49,768 nucleotides of DNA, from positions 960-50,727 of the forward strand of contig JAGWAT010000019.1 of the NCBI GenBank assembly GCA_021296265.1, in the 5' to 3' direction. Numbering within the stretch: the stretch's first letter is position 1; every line of letters starts with the position of its first letter. Positions 24,593-34,117 of this stretch are shown in pieces. The DNA is from Alphaproteobacteria bacterium. Its GTDB lineage: Bacteria; Pseudomonadota; Alphaproteobacteria; TMED109. Below the pieces are notes generated by a model. The model had not been told where the DNA came from. It worked only from the letters and a program-made list of their open reading frames with translations, and did not search any database. Made by a program: the position numbers and the translations under genes.

Positions 24593-25540
24593 TCAGGTGC
24601 GGATCACGCAGCCGGCAAGCGACAGGCCTACCCCGAACCCCATGACCACCACGGTCATGCCCGCCTGGAGGCGGCCTTCCTGCTGCGCCTGCCGGAGAGC
24701 GATCGGGATCGTTGCGGAGACGGTGTTGCCGATGCCGTCCAGGCTTTGGAACCATCGCTCCGGCGCCACGCCGAGTTGCTCGCGGAGGCGGTCGAGGACC
24801 ACTGCGCTCGCTTGATGAAAAACGAACAGGTCGATGTCGTCCTGGACCAACCCGGCCCGTTCCAGCAGATCCCGAACCGCACCGGGGACCACGCGAAGCG
24901 TGAAGGCGAGAACCTTCGGGCCATCCATGAACAGCACCGGCCCGTCGACATCCGCAATCCCCTCGTTAGGGGTGAGCGTGAGGTACGGCGCACCGGACCC
25001 TTCCGTGGTAAACACGAATGGCCCGATGGTCCCCGGCCCGTCACGTTCGACGATGCAGGCCGCTGCACCGTCTCCGAAGATCGGCCTCGACGTGCGGTCG
25101 TGACGCGAGATGTAGCGGGAGTAGTGGTCCGTGCAGATCAACAGGATTCGGGCCGGGTGGGCGTTGGCAATCAGCGACGCCGCGACCGACAGCCCGTACA
25201 CGAAGCCCGAGCAGCCTTGAATCAAATCAAAGGCCAGGAGTGTGTTGGGCAGTCCGAGCCGGTCCTGCAGCAGGCAGGCGGTGGTCGGCAGGGTCGATTC
25301 CGGCGATTGCGTGACATGGATCAGGCCGTCCAGCGACGAGGGATCGACCCGTTCGAGGAGCTGGCGGGCCGCGCCCTCGGCGAGCACGGTCGCGTTTTCC
25401 TGCGGTGCCGCCACGCGCCTGGTGGCGACGCCGGTCTTGGCGTGCAAGCGTTCTATTCGCCAGTGTGGGTTCAGCGCGCCGAGATCTTCGAGAGTCTCTG
25501 TCCGGGAACCCAGCCGGTACTCGATATCCGCAATTTGCAA
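24593..25540 (-). CDS. 3-oxoacyl-ACP synthase III-like (FabH/KAS III family)
   Basis: 315 residues from TTG 25540. The thiolase-fold triad is complete: C110 in QGCSGF, H242 in FHQAS and N272 in GNTVSA. KAS III enzymes condense acyl-CoA with malonyl-ACP, but isolated paralogues like this one often make secondary-metabolite or signalling products. The N terminus is unclear: TTG is the first usable codon and coding character continues a little upstream (about 10 residues). It is convergent to the heparinase-like gene and divergent from the cysQ-like gene, so it was probably inserted into the conserved rpe-purH neighbourhood. Confidence 0.85.
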   Translation of the reverse strand: MQIADIEYRLGSRTETLEDLGALNPHWRIERLHAKTGVATRRVAAPQENATVLAEGAARQLLERVDPSSLDGLIHVTQSPESTLPTTACLLQDRLGLPNTLLAFDLIQGCSGFVYGLSVAASLIANAHPARILLICTDHYSRYISRHDRTSRPIFGDGAAACIVERDGPGTIGPFVFTTEGSGAPYLTLTPNEGIADVDGPVLFMDGPKVLAFTLRVVPGAVRDLLERAGLVQDDIDLFVFHQASAVVLDRLREQLGVAPERWFQSLDGIGNTVSATIPIALRQAQQEGRLQAGMTVVVMGFGVGLSLAGCVIRT

Positions 25541-25602
25541 GTTGGCGTCCGGGGGCAGTCGTGTTGTTGTCCAACCTATCGGGCGGCCGCGATTCCGTCA
25601 AA

Positions 25603-26451
25603 ATGTCTAATGCGGGCACGTCGGGCGGGATCAGGGTGCTGAGCGCCCCGAGTGAGGCTTGCATCGCCGAAATCCAGCGGGCGATGCGGGCGGCCGGAGA
25701 CGCCATCCTGGCAGTGCGCGCAGGCGGGGTCGTCCGGTCTGATGTGAAGCACGACGGCTCCCCCGTGACCGAGGCGGATCTGCGGGCTGACGTGATTCTG
25801 GTGCACGCGCTGCAGGCCATTGACCCGGCCACCCCGGTTGTGAGTGAAGAGCGCCAGCACCCGGCTGACCTCGACGCCCATGCTCGCCACTGGCTGATCG
25901 ATCCGCTTGATGGAACCCGAAGCTTCCTCGCTGGCGGCGATGACTTCACGGTCAATGTCGGACTCGTGCTCGACGGCGAGCCCGTGTTCGGCAGCATGCT
26001 GGACCCGGTGGGGGGCCGGTTCTACTGGGGCGGCACCGATGTGGCGGCGCGCGTCACCGATGCAGACGGCAACTGCGCCCGGCTGCGGGTGCGCAGGTGC
26101 CCCGCCGAGGGCCCCACGGTACTCACGAGCCGCTGGCATGAGGCCGCGTTCGAGCGTGACGTCGGGCGGATCGAGGGGGGTCGGCGGGAATCGATGAGCA
26201 GCGCGCTGAAATTCTGCCGCGTGGCCGAGGGAACGGCCGACCTGTATCCCCGACCGGGCCGAACCATGGAGTGGGACACGGCCGCCGGGCACGCCATCGT
26301 GACGGCCGCCGGCGGGACGGTGTCGAAGCTCACAGGCGGCCGACTCCGGTACGGCAAGCCGTCCAGGGAGAATCCTTCCTTCCTGGTGGAAGGCTCTCCG
26401 GAGTGGCGGCGTTTTCTCAAACCGGTCGACTCCTCGAAAGCCGCATCGTGA
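25603..26451 (+). CDS. cysQ: Inositol monophosphatase family, CysQ-like 3'(2'),5'-bisphosphate nucleotidase
   Basis: 282 residues. Metal-binding motifs of the family are present: VSEERQHP (Glu), [12 protein letters not shown] (DPLDGT) and [16 protein letters not shown] (WD). The form of the last motif and the overall length fit CysQ, which removes 3'-phosphoadenosine 5'-phosphate formed in sulfate assimilation; a generic inositol monophosphatase is the alternative. The stop overlaps the purH GTG by 4 nt. The ATG at 25603 has a poor ribosome site; GTG/TTG codons about 40 nt upstream are alternatives. Confidence 0.8.
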   Translation: MSNAGTSGGIRVLSAPSEACIAEIQRAMRAAGDAILAVRAGGVVRSDVKHDGSPVTEADLRADVILVHALQAIDPATPVVSEERQHPADLDAHARHWLIDPLDGTRSFLAGGDDFTVNVGLVLDGEPVFGSMLDPVGGRFYWGGTDVAARVTDADGNCARLRVRRCPAEGPTVLTSRWHEAAFERDVGRIEGGRRESMSSALKFCRVAEGTADLYPRPGRTMEWDTAAGHAIVTAAGGTVSKLTGGRLRYGKPSRENPSFLVEGSPEWRRFLKPVDSSKAAS

Positions 26452-28049
26452 GCGCCGTCGGCGATTCCGTCGTGGCGGTGCGCCGCGCGCTGGTCTCGGT
26501 ATCGGACAAGACCGGGTTGGTCGAATTCGGGCGGGCCCTGCGAACGGCCGACGTCGAGATCCTGTCGACGGGCGGCACGGCGTCGGCCCTCCGCGCCGCG
26601 GGCGTCCCGGTGACCGAGGTCGCCGAGCACACCGGGTTTCCCGAGATTCTGGATGGCCGCGTCAAGACGCTCCATCCGGTCATCCACGGCGGCCTGCTCG
26701 GGCGGCGCAATTCGGAGGAGCATGTGCGTGCGATGGCCGCGCACGGGATCCACCCGATCGACCTGGTGGTCGTCAGCCTTTATCCGTTCGAGGCCGCGGT
26801 GTGGGGCGGCGAGGTACCGGCCGTGTGTGTCGAGAACATCGATATCGGCGGCCCGGCGATGATCCGCTCGGCCGCCAAGAATCACGACGCGGTAACGGTC
26901 GTGGTGGATCCGGCCGACTACGACGGGATTGCGGCGGAGATCAGCGCCAAGGGAGGTGTCACGGCGGAAGCCCGCCGGTGGCTGGCCGCCAAGGCGTTCG
27001 CCCGCACGGCCGCGTACGATTCGATGGTGGCGGGGTGGCTTGCCGAACGCGCGGGTGCGGGGGTCGGGACGTTTCCCTGGTACAGCATTGGCGGGCCCCG
27101 CCGGACCCCGCTCCGGTACGGCGAGAACCCGCACCAGAATGCTGCCCTGTTTGCGACCGGAATGGCCGAGCCCGGCGTGACGCACGCCCGTCAGTTACAG
27201 GGTAAGGCCCTGTCGTTCAACAATTTGAACGATGCCGACGCGGCCTTTCGATTGGTTGCTGAATTCGCGGATCCGGCGGTCTCGATCATCAAGCACGCCA
27301 ATCCGTCGGGCGTGGCCACCGCCCCGGTGACCGCCGATGCCTTCCGCCTCGCGTTGCGCTGTGATCCGGTGTCGGCGTTCGGCGGCATCATCGCGCTCAA
27401 TCGGCGGCTGGACGCCGAGACTGCCCGCGCGATCGCGGCGCTCTTCGTCGAGGTTGTAGTGGCCCCCGAGATCTCGGCTGCGGCACAGGCGATATTCGAA
27501 GAGACCGGCCGATCGGGCCTGCGGCTCCTGGAGACCGGCGGCATGCCGGACCCCGCCGTCGCCGCACCGGACGTCCGGACGATCGCAGGCGGCCTGCTGG
27601 TCCAGGATCGCGATCGCGGGCAGATCGATGAAGCCGGCCTGCGGGTCGTGACGACCCGCGCGCCGACCGCTGACGAGATGCGCGACCTGCTGTTCGCGTT
27701 CACGGTCTGCAAGCACGTGAAATCGAACGCGATCGTCTATGCCAAGAACGGTGCAACGGTCGGTGTGGGGGCGGGGCAGATGAGCCGCGTGGACTCGGCG
27801 CGGGTGGCAGCGGGAAAGGCGGTCGAGGCGGCGCAGGCGGCCAGCCTCGGGGCGTCGCTGGCCGCCGGTTCGGTCGTCGCGTCTGACGCGTTCTTTCCGT
27901 TTCCGGATGGTCTGCTGGCGGCCGTCGAAGCGGGGGCGACCGCGGTCATCCAGCCGGGCGGTTCGGTGCGGGACAAGGAAGTCATCCGGACGGCCGACGA
28001 GCGCGGGCTGGCCATGCTGTTCACGGGCGTGCGGCACTTCCGGCACTGA
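26448..28049 (+). CDS. purH: Bifunctional AICAR formyltransferase / IMP cyclohydrolase
   Basis: 533 residues. The N-terminal MGS-like cyclohydrolase domain has [51 protein letters not shown] and [17 protein letters not shown]. The C-terminal transformylase domain has [23 protein letters not shown] and [13 protein letters not shown]. It catalyses the last two steps of IMP synthesis. The GTG start at 26448 overlaps the cysQ-like stop by 4 nt. The gene ends FTGVRHFRH with a stop 8 nt before the convergent amidase gene. Confidence 0.97.
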   Translation: MSAVGDSVVAVRRALVSVSDKTGLVEFGRALRTADVEILSTGGTASALRAAGVPVTEVAEHTGFPEILDGRVKTLHPVIHGGLLGRRNSEEHVRAMAAHGIHPIDLVVVSLYPFEAAVWGGEVPAVCVENIDIGGPAMIRSAAKNHDAVTVVVDPADYDGIAAEISAKGGVTAEARRWLAAKAFARTAAYDSMVAGWLAERAGAGVGTFPWYSIGGPRRTPLRYGENPHQNAALFATGMAEPGVTHARQLQGKALSFNNLNDADAAFRLVAEFADPAVSIIKHANPSGVATAPVTADAFRLALRCDPVSAFGGIIALNRRLDAETARAIAALFVEVVVAPEISAAAQAIFEETGRSGLRLLETGGMPDPAVAAPDVRTIAGGLLVQDRDRGQIDEAGLRVVTTRAPTADEMRDLLFAFTVCKHVKSNAIVYAKNGATVGVGAGQMSRVDSARVAAGKAVEAAQAASLGASLAAGSVVASDAFFPFPDGLLAAVEAGATAVIQPGGSVRDKEVIRTADERGLAMLFTGVRHFRH

Positions 28050-28057
28050 GGCCAACG

Positions 28058-29410
28058 TCAGCCGGCGAGCGCGCCCTCCACGGCGGCGGCGATGCGCTGC
28101 AGGATGCGGTTGTCGTCAGCGGGCCGGGCCACCGTGATGCCGACCGGCAGCAAGTCCGTTACCGGGAGCGTGATGGCGGCAAGCCGGAGCACGTTCCCTA
28201 GCCGCGTGTTCCGCAACGCGAGGGCATTCGCGCGGGCGTAGGCCCCGCGGTCGCCGGTCACCTTGGCAAGCGGCGGCGGCAGGATGGGCAGCGTGGGATG
28301 GATCAGCGCGTCCCAGCCGGCAAGACGGCGCGCCAATGCGCCGGCCAGCCTTTCCGAAGCATCCCGCACGGTGAGAAAGTCCACTGCGGACATGGCACGA
28401 CCTTCTTCCATGCGGGCGAGCACGTCGGGATCGATTCGGGCTTCACGCCCGTCGATCAGATGGCGGCATGACACGTAGCCCTCAGCCGTCACGATGCCAC
28501 CGTGGCGCTGCAGCAGGTCATGGATGTCGGTGAATTCCGGAATCTCAGCCTCCACGACGGTAGCGCCAGATTGCCGCAGGGTCTCGAGCGCCGCCGGTAT
28601 CGCTGCGGCGACCTCGGGGTCGGCCTCGTCGAACACGAGGTTGGTGGCGGCCAGTAGACGCAGCCCCGCTACCCGCGCATGCGTGAGATCGACGGGCGTA
28701 TCGTCCGCGAGCACCGCGAACATCTGCCCGGCGTCCGCCACCGTGCGGCACAGGGGCCCGACCGTGTCAAGCGTCGGGGACAGCGGCAAGACGCCGACTC
28801 TCGGTACGGCACCGATTCCGGTCTTGAACCCAACGAGACGGTTCCAGGCGGCGGGAATCCTGACCGAGCCACCCGTATCGCTGCCGATCCCGATCGGCAC
28901 GTGCCCGCCGGCCACAGAAACCGCGGCTCCGGCGGAGGAGCCGCCGGGCGCACGTGGAACATCCACCATCGCGGCGTTGGCTGGCGTGCCAAAGTGCGGA
29001 TTCGTGCCGATTCCGCCGAGCGCGAACTCGACGGTCAGCGTCTTGCCGATACACACGAGGCCTGCTTCCCGTGCCCGGCGGAGGACCGCAGCGTCGAGCG
29101 GCGGGGTCCGGCCTGCGAGCTGCGGGGAACCGCCCTCGGTCGAGACACCGGCGGTGTCGAAGAGGTCCTTCCAGGAGACCGGCACACCGTCGAGCGGGCC
29201 CCGCCGCAGGCCGGTGACCGCGCGGTCAGCGGCCGCGGCCGCCTCGGCGCGGGCTCGCTTGGCCGTCAGTCTGACGAAGCCCGCGGATTGCAGGCCAGCT
29301 TCCTCTATATGCGACAGGCAGGATTCGACCAGATCGACCGGGTTGAGCTTCCCGGATTCGATCGCGGCCCCCAGGGCAAGCGCAGTGGGCTGACGTGGAT
29401 CGTTTGCCAT
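28058..29410 (-). CDS. Amidase signature family enzyme
   Basis: 450 residues. The Ser-cisSer-Lys triad is clear: Lys81 in SWKDLF, cis-Ser in GGSSAG (156-161) and nucleophile Ser182 in GSDTGGSVR. LDGVPVSWKDLFDTAG and LDTVGPLCRTVADA are also family features. Such enzymes hydrolyse amide bonds of varied small substrates; GatA is excluded by divergence and the absence of gatB/gatC. The start ATG 29408-29410 (MANDPRQPTALAL) is chosen because sequence upstream loses domain character. Confidence 0.87.
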   Translation of the reverse strand: MANDPRQPTALALGAAIESGKLNPVDLVESCLSHIEEAGLQSAGFVRLTAKRARAEAAAAADRAVTGLRRGPLDGVPVSWKDLFDTAGVSTEGGSPQLAGRTPPLDAAVLRRAREAGLVCIGKTLTVEFALGGIGTNPHFGTPANAAMVDVPRAPGGSSAGAAVSVAGGHVPIGIGSDTGGSVRIPAAWNRLVGFKTGIGAVPRVGVLPLSPTLDTVGPLCRTVADAGQMFAVLADDTPVDLTHARVAGLRLLAATNLVFDEADPEVAAAIPAALETLRQSGATVVEAEIPEFTDIHDLLQRHGGIVTAEGYVSCRHLIDGREARIDPDVLARMEEGRAMSAVDFLTVRDASERLAGALARRLAGWDALIHPTLPILPPPLAKVTGDRGAYARANALALRNTRLGNVLRLAAITLPVTDLLPVGITVARPADDNRILQRIAAAVEGALAG

Positions 29411-29496
29411 GGCGAGAACGAGGATAGTGATTGGCTGGCCCTGTGGCAGCTGGCAGTGCCCCTCGCGCGGGGCGGCTGCCGTATGCTGGCCGGCGC

Positions 29497-30735
29497 ATGG
29501 CCGAGGAGTCCCCTGAGCGTATGTCGGAGGCACGGCTTCGAACGGAAGTGCTGATTGCGGGTGCGGGGCTGACCGGCCTGACCGCCGCGACCGCATTCGC
29601 GTCGGCCGGGATCGACTGCAGGATCGTGGATCCGGCGGCGGGCGGGCCGCGGTCAGACGCGCGGACCACGGCGGTGACCTGCGGGTCACAGCGTCTCTAC
29701 GCAGCCCTCGGGGTCTGGCGGGCACTGCGTGCACGCACCCAGCCGATCCGTCGGATACGCGTGGCAGAGGACGATGTCCCGCTGTTCCTCCATTTCGAAT
29801 GCGATGACCTCGGTGAGGGGCCGGTCGGGCACATCGTTCGGAATGACGATCTCTCGGGGGCTCTGAGGGCCCGGCTTGAGACGCTTGGCGTGCCCCCGGT
29901 CGCAAGCGCAGTCGAGGCGTTCGAGGAGCAGCCGGGATGGGTGCGCACCCAACTGAGCGACGGATCGGTGATCGACAGCCGGATTCTGATCGGAGCTGAC
30001 GGGCGGGCCTCGCCCGTGCGGGACCTGGCCGGCATCGGCACGCGCACCCATGCCTACCGGCAGACCGCGATGGTATGCACGATCCGGCACACGGAACCGC
30101 ACCATGACACCGCCGTGGAGCGGTTCTTTCCCGCTGGCCCGTTTGCCGTATTGCCGATGCGCGGTCGCCGGAGCGCCGTCGTCTGGACCGAGCCGCACCG
30201 CATTGCAGCGAGGCTGATGCAGTTGCCGGCCACCGACTTCCGGGTGGAACTTGCGGCCCGGTTTGACGGCATGTTTGGCACCCCGACCGTGGAGGGGCCG
30301 CCGACGGCATTTCCGTTGTCGCTGGTGCTAGCCAGGCGCCATGTGCAGGGGCGAGTGGTCCTGGTGGGGGATGCAGCCCACGCACTGCATCCCATTGCGG
30401 GTCAGGGATTCAACCTGGGGCTGCGCGGGGTTGCGCTGCTGGCGGAGCTGGCCGCCGATCACGTGCGGCTGGGGCTCGAACCGGGCGATCCGCGCGTGCT
30501 CGCCGAATACGCCGGCTGCCGACGCATCGACACGGCCACCCTCGTGGCTGTCACCGATGGCGTCAACCGCCTGTTCTCGAATGGGCTGCCCGGGCTCGGC
30601 GTGGTGCGTGCGCTCGGTCTGGGAATGGTCAACTCGATTCCCCCGGTCAAACAGGCGCTCATGCGCCAGGCCATGGGCATCGCTGCCGGCATGGCGGGGC
30701 CGCTGCCGCGGTTGATCCGGGGCGAGCCAATCTGA
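29497..30735 (+). CDS. UbiH/UbiF/COQ6 family FAD-dependent monooxygenase
   Basis: 412 residues. It has the Rossmann FAD motif LIAGAGLTGLTAATAFASAG, a middle IGADGRASPVR (the DG motif), and VVLVGDAAHALHPIAGQGFNLGLRG, the ubiquinone hydroxylase signature. These enzymes hydroxylate the ring of ubiquinone precursors; which position (UbiH, UbiF, UbiI or UbiL type) cannot be told. ATG 29521 (MSEARLRTEV) is an alternative start; GAGGAG lies rather far upstream of it. It is convergent to the ybbN operon, with the methyltransferase pseudogene between. Confidence 0.88.
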   Translation: MAEESPERMSEARLRTEVLIAGAGLTGLTAATAFASAGIDCRIVDPAAGGPRSDARTTAVTCGSQRLYAALGVWRALRARTQPIRRIRVAEDDVPLFLHFECDDLGEGPVGHIVRNDDLSGALRARLETLGVPPVASAVEAFEEQPGWVRTQLSDGSVIDSRILIGADGRASPVRDLAGIGTRTHAYRQTAMVCTIRHTEPHHDTAVERFFPAGPFAVLPMRGRRSAVVWTEPHRIAARLMQLPATDFRVELAARFDGMFGTPTVEGPPTAFPLSLVLARRHVQGRVVLVGDAAHALHPIAGQGFNLGLRGVALLAELAADHVRLGLEPGDPRVLAEYAGCRRIDTATLVAVTDGVNRLFSNGLPGLGVVRALGLGMVNSIPPVKQALMRQAMGIAAGMAGPLPRLIRGEPI

Positions 30736-30819
30736 TCTGGAGCCGGCCGGACTGGATCAGCCGGACACGGCAGTCTTGTACCGGCGGACGCCGGGTTGAT
30801 CGGCACCGAGAAGTCTGAC

Positions 30820-31530
30820 CGGCCCGGGGGAGCCGGCCGGCCGCCGGCGCCCGCAAGGCGTGAAAAAGATGGATGGCGTCCCGTCGGAGTTTGAACGAAA
30901 CCGGTTCGACGGTGCCCCGCGCACCACCTCGTTCCAGGAAGTGCCGGTAGGCCTCGACGTCCGGTGGGGCGTGCCGTCGAGGCTGATCATCGGAAACACT
31001 CGCACCTCGGCGGCGACCCGCGCGAGTTCCAACAAGGTGTGGAGATGGAACTCCAGGCCAAGCTCACGGCTGTAGAGGAACAGGAGATGTGAGCAGAGTG
31101 CCAGGTCGAAGCTCGAGGTGGCGAACGGCAGCCTGGGAAGCTCTCCGCAGACGTACCATCCGCTTCCCCCGCCCCGCGAGTAGTCGGTGAAGAACCGTTC
31201 GGCGGCCTGGCGACGCGTGGTGAGAAGGCGACTGGTATCGCCGCAGAAATCCCAGACGAAGCGGTGACGCTCGGCGGTCAGGGCGGGCCCGATCTGTTGC
31301 TCCGCGTCGGCAAGCAGGCGCCCCATGGCGGGCTCCGGGAGCCGGTACCGGGGGATCGAGGGCAGTCACCCTGACACCGGCGTTGGCCATTTCCGCGGTG
31401 TACGACGAGGGACCAGCGCCGCAGTCGAGAAGCCGCCCGGGCCCTTCCGGCAGGCCGAAGAAGGCCTAATACTCAAAGGCGCGGCGACCCCGCGGGGTCA
31501 CTTCGGCCAGCCTCAACCCAACCGGGCGGT
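30820..31530 (-). pseudogene. SAM-dependent methyltransferase pseudogene
   Basis: A class I methyltransferase can be reconstructed across three reading frames. The start region GLRLAEVTPRGRRAFEY runs into TAG, and the same frame continues as AFFGLPEGPGRLLDCGAGPSS (motif I DCGAG) to VTALDP. A frameshift at a run of C near 31350 leads to RYRLPEPAMGRLLADAEQQIG, then motif IV region LPFATSSFDLALCSHLLFLYS and VFPMISLDGTPH. Another frameshift near 30965 gives PDVEAYRHFLERGG and VEPVSFKLRR. One nonsense codon plus two frameshifts make it non-functional unless sequencing errors explain them. It lies directly after DUF971 in the ybbN operon. Boundaries approximate. Confidence 0.75.
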
Positions 31531-31541
31531 CAGCTCCCGGT

Positions 31542-31904
31542 TCATGGCTCACGGGTGGCGCCGGCGTGTTGCAGCGCCTGCAGGTAGTCCTCCCACAGAG
31601 TCGTCTGGCATTCGCCCAGTTCCCTCAGGTAGCTCCAGGAGTAGATGCCGGTGTTGTGTCCGTCATCGAATGAGATGCGAATGGCGTAGTGTCCAACCGG
31701 CTCGACTGCGGCAATGCCGACGTCGCGCTTGCCGGATACCAGCTGCTTGGGGCCGCCGTGTCCCTGGACCTCGGCGGACGGGCTCTCGACTCTGAGCAGC
31801 TCTGCCGGCAATTGGAATGCGGCACCGTCGTCGAAGGCGATGTCGACGACCCGTTCCGCCCGGCGCACCCGGACGCGCACCGGCCGGGGACCGGGTGCGG
31901 TCAT
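31542..31904 (-). CDS. DUF971 / gamma-butyrobetaine hydroxylase-like N-terminal domain protein
   Basis: 120 residues. The pattern RVVDIAFDDGAAFQLPAELLRVESPSAEVQGHG, then HYAIRISFDDGHNTGIYSWSYL, is the standalone DUF971 domain, a small zinc-type fold related to the N-terminal part of butyrobetaine hydroxylase. It is linked to iron-sulfur cluster assembly or carrier genes in some bacteria, but no function is set here. The ATG shares one base with the Trm112-like stop (TGATG). It is the last intact gene of the ybbN - LON - Trm112 - DUF971 operon. Confidence 0.88.
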   Translation of the reverse strand: MTAPGPRPVRVRVRRAERVVDIAFDDGAAFQLPAELLRVESPSAEVQGHGGPKQLVSGKRDVGIAAVEPVGHYAIRISFDDGHNTGIYSWSYLRELGECQTTLWEDYLQALQHAGATREP

Positions 31905-32107
31905 CAGGGTTCGTCGTCCCCCAGGACCCGTGCCTCGTCCACCAGCATGATGGGAACCCCGTCCCGAACTGGAAAGGCCAGCCCGGCCGCACGGCTGATG
32001 AGCTCGTTGCGGTCGCGGTCGTACTCGAGATCGGTCTTGGTCACCGGGCAGACGAGGATCTCCAACAGGCGCGGGTCCACCTCGGTTCCCGCTGACTTCG
32101 GCGTCAA
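31904..32107 (-). CDS. Trm112 family protein (UPF0434)
   Basis: 67 residues. [42 protein letters not shown] matches the Trm112/YcaR small domain. Only one of the usual zinc-ribbon cysteines (CP) is present, as in many bacterial members. In eukaryotes and archaea Trm112 activates methyltransferases; it is interesting that the adjacent downstream methyltransferase gene is broken here. It overlaps the LON-domain gene by 4 nt and DUF971 by 1 nt. Confidence 0.87.
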   Translation of the reverse strand: MTPKSAGTEVDPRLLEILVCPVTKTDLEYDRDRNELISRAAGLAFPVRDGVPIMLVDEARVLGDDEP

Positions 32108-32772
32108 TTGATGCTCCCCGATCCTGACCCGGAACGCTCCGCCTCTTTCATGGCGAGCAATGCCAGCAGCATCTTGGCTCTCTCGGTGACCCTGGCCGCC
32201 TCCAGCATTCCCTGCTTCTCGCGGTTGTCCAACTGGCAGATGCGAATGCCGAAATGCAGAAGCATTTCGGTCGCGTCGTTCTCAAGACTGTCCCAGTTTA
32301 CCTTGAGGCCGTGAATCTTGGCATGACGCTGCAGCGCGCCCAGCAGGTTCTCGTGGTCAACCGCACTGCAGTCGGCGGCTTCGAAGTCAAAGCCGAACTC
32401 GTTCCACTCCACAGTGGCACGCCGATAGCCGGCCTGATCCAGTGCTTCGCTCGTGATCCGGAACCGCGAGATTCCCGTGAGCTGCAGCAGGTAGCGTTCG
32501 TCGTCCGTCTCGTGGAAAGCCTGGATGTAGGCGCCGCCGCCCACGGCATAGAGGGGACAGTCGTTGGGAAGCGGGTGGGTGTGCGGCGTGCCGTCGTCGC
32601 GTGGCTGGACGATTCCGAATAAGCGCGGCCCCGCGAGCGCGTCGTTCACCATGCGGAGGTAGCGGGGCTCAAATGCCTGGATCACGATCCGGTCGCGGGG
32701 AAACATGACGGCGCCCGGCAACGGGAAGAGCGGGAGATGAGTCGGTAACTCCCTTGGGCCAGGCGGCGGCAC
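32104..32772 (-). CDS. LON N-terminal substrate-binding domain protein
   Basis: 222 residues containing only the LON N-terminal (LAN) domain: [42 protein letters not shown], and [12 protein letters not shown]. No ATPase or protease domain follows. Such proteins are common next to YbbN in alphaproteobacteria and may help select substrates for the Lon protease or a chaperone; this is inference. It lies 8 nt after ybbN and overlaps the Trm112-like gene by 4 nt. Confidence 0.9.
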   Translation of the reverse strand: MPPPGPRELPTHLPLFPLPGAVMFPRDRIVIQAFEPRYLRMVNDALAGPRLFGIVQPRDDGTPHTHPLPNDCPLYAVGGGAYIQAFHETDDERYLLQLTGISRFRITSEALDQAGYRRATVEWNEFGFDFEAADCSAVDHENLLGALQRHAKIHGLKVNWDSLENDATEMLLHFGIRICQLDNREKQGMLEAARVTERAKMLLALLAMKEAERSGSGSGSIN

Positions 32773-32780
32773 CGGACGAC

Positions 32781-33701
32781 TCAGGCGAACAGGATCGCCG
32801 ACAGCCGCATGCGTGTCTGAGCGGTCAGGGGATCGCCTTCGCCGAAAACCTCGAACAGCTTCAGCAGGCGCTTGCGAGCGGCGTCATCGTTCCATTGGCG
32901 GTCGCGGCGCACGCTTTCGAGCAGCTGATCCACGGCCTCTTCGCGGGCGTCGTTGGCCAGCAACGCGTTCGCGAGATCGAGGCGGGCCTGATGATCGTCC
33001 GGGTTCGCCTCCACCTTGGCGCGCAGCGTCGACACATCGCCGGCCGTGCTCGCCTCGGCGGCGAGCGAGATCGCCGACCGGAGTGACTCGATGGCCGGAT
33101 CCTTGGCGAGATCTTCCGAAACGTTCTCCAGGATGTCTCGCGCGTCAGCCGTGCGGCCAGCCTTGAGCAGTGCCTTGCCGAGGCCGGCGATAGCGCGCGC
33201 ATTGGCGCCGTCGCGCTCCAGTACCGCGGTGTAGAGATCGGCCGCTTTCTTGGCGTCGTCGGCCAGCTCGGCGTCGGCCGCTTCAAGCGCCTGGTCGATC
33301 TCCTCCTGCACGGCGCCGATCGACTGCCGAGCGACCCGATCGACGAAAGCGCGGACTTCGGCGGCCGGCAAAGCGCCGGCGAAGCCGTCCACCGGCTGAC
33401 CGTCCACGAACGCGTACACCATCGGCAGCGACTGGACGCGCAACTGGGCGGCCAGCGTCTGGTTCTCATCGACATTGACACGGGCGAGCGCCACCTTGCC
33501 GCCCGCGGCGCTCACCGCTGCCTCCAGCAGCGGCGTGAGCTGCTTACAGGGGCCGCACCATTCGGCCCAGAAGTCCACGATCACCGGCCGGCTTCGGGAA
33601 GCGGACAGCACATCCTCGGCGAACCGGGCGGTACCGGTGTCGAAGATGTGACCCGTGGGAGCGGCCGGCGCGCCGCCGATCAGGGCGTCGGAATCGTGCA
33701 T
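32781..33701 (-). CDS. ybbN: Thioredoxin-domain co-chaperone YbbN/CnoX
   Basis: 306 residues. The N-terminal thioredoxin domain has VIVDFWAEWCGPCKQLTPLLE (WCGPC at 48-52, both cysteines present) and the cis-Pro in QSLPMVYAF. The C-terminal ~170 residues form the TPR-like helical domain of YbbN/CnoX (AADLYTAVLERDGANARAIAGLGKALLKAGR). In E. coli the protein is a chlorine-activated holdase that cooperates with GroEL and DnaK, although the E. coli protein has a SXXC active site; the CGPC here should be redox active. First gene of the operon; tRNA-Gly lies divergently upstream. Confidence 0.92.
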   Translation of the reverse strand: MHDSDALIGGAPAAPTGHIFDTGTARFAEDVLSASRSRPVIVDFWAEWCGPCKQLTPLLEAAVSAAGGKVALARVNVDENQTLAAQLRVQSLPMVYAFVDGQPVDGFAGALPAAEVRAFVDRVARQSIGAVQEEIDQALEAADAELADDAKKAADLYTAVLERDGANARAIAGLGKALLKAGRTADARDILENVSEDLAKDPAIESLRSAISLAAEASTAGDVSTLRAKVEANPDDHQARLDLANALLANDAREEAVDQLLESVRRDRQWNDDAARKRLLKLFEVFGEGDPLTAQTRMRLSAILFA

Positions 33702-33784
33702 GGATTTTCCGTTGGAGGACGGGGTCGCCGCGTGCTGAAGGTTGCGCGGCGGAGACCTTACTCTATCATGCCGAGCCCGGTTCA

Positions 33785-33859
33785 GCGGGCGTAGCTCAGG
33801 GGTAGAGCGCTACCTTGCCAAGGTAGAAGTCGTGAGTTCGAATCTCATCGCCCGCTCCA
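33785..33859 (+). tRNA. tRNA-Gly (anticodon GCC)
   Basis: Complete cloverleaf: acceptor GCGGGCG (33785-33791) with CGCCCGC (33849-33855), D-stem GCTC/GAGC, anticodon stem CTACC/GGTAG around loop TTGCCAA (anticodon GCC), and T-stem GTGAG/CTCAT (one G-T pair) around TTCGAAT. Discriminator T with encoded CCA (33857-33859). Confidence 0.95.
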
Positions 33860-34117
33860 TCATGGGCTCCGCATGGCGCCGGCGTCGCCCGCCCGACGCG
33901 ATGGCGATGCGGGGTTGAACATGGTGCTTTGTGGCGGTCCGTGGATGACGCCGCGACTGCCATCAGCCGCGCGGCGCTGAAGTAGATAGTTCGTCCGAAT
34001 CCGTGCTCGTGCCGCCCGACGGCCGGGTCCTTGCCGCAGTTTCCGCCCTGCACGAGCCTTCGGAATTTTCGTGTTCGTCGGGAACCGGGAGCTGCACGAT
34101 CACGAGCCGTGCACTCT

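Noticed and set aside
30732..30760. CTGATC/GATCAG stem at the ubiH end as a terminator
   Set aside because: Only 6 bp with a 17-nt loop and no T-run; too weak to list as a feature.
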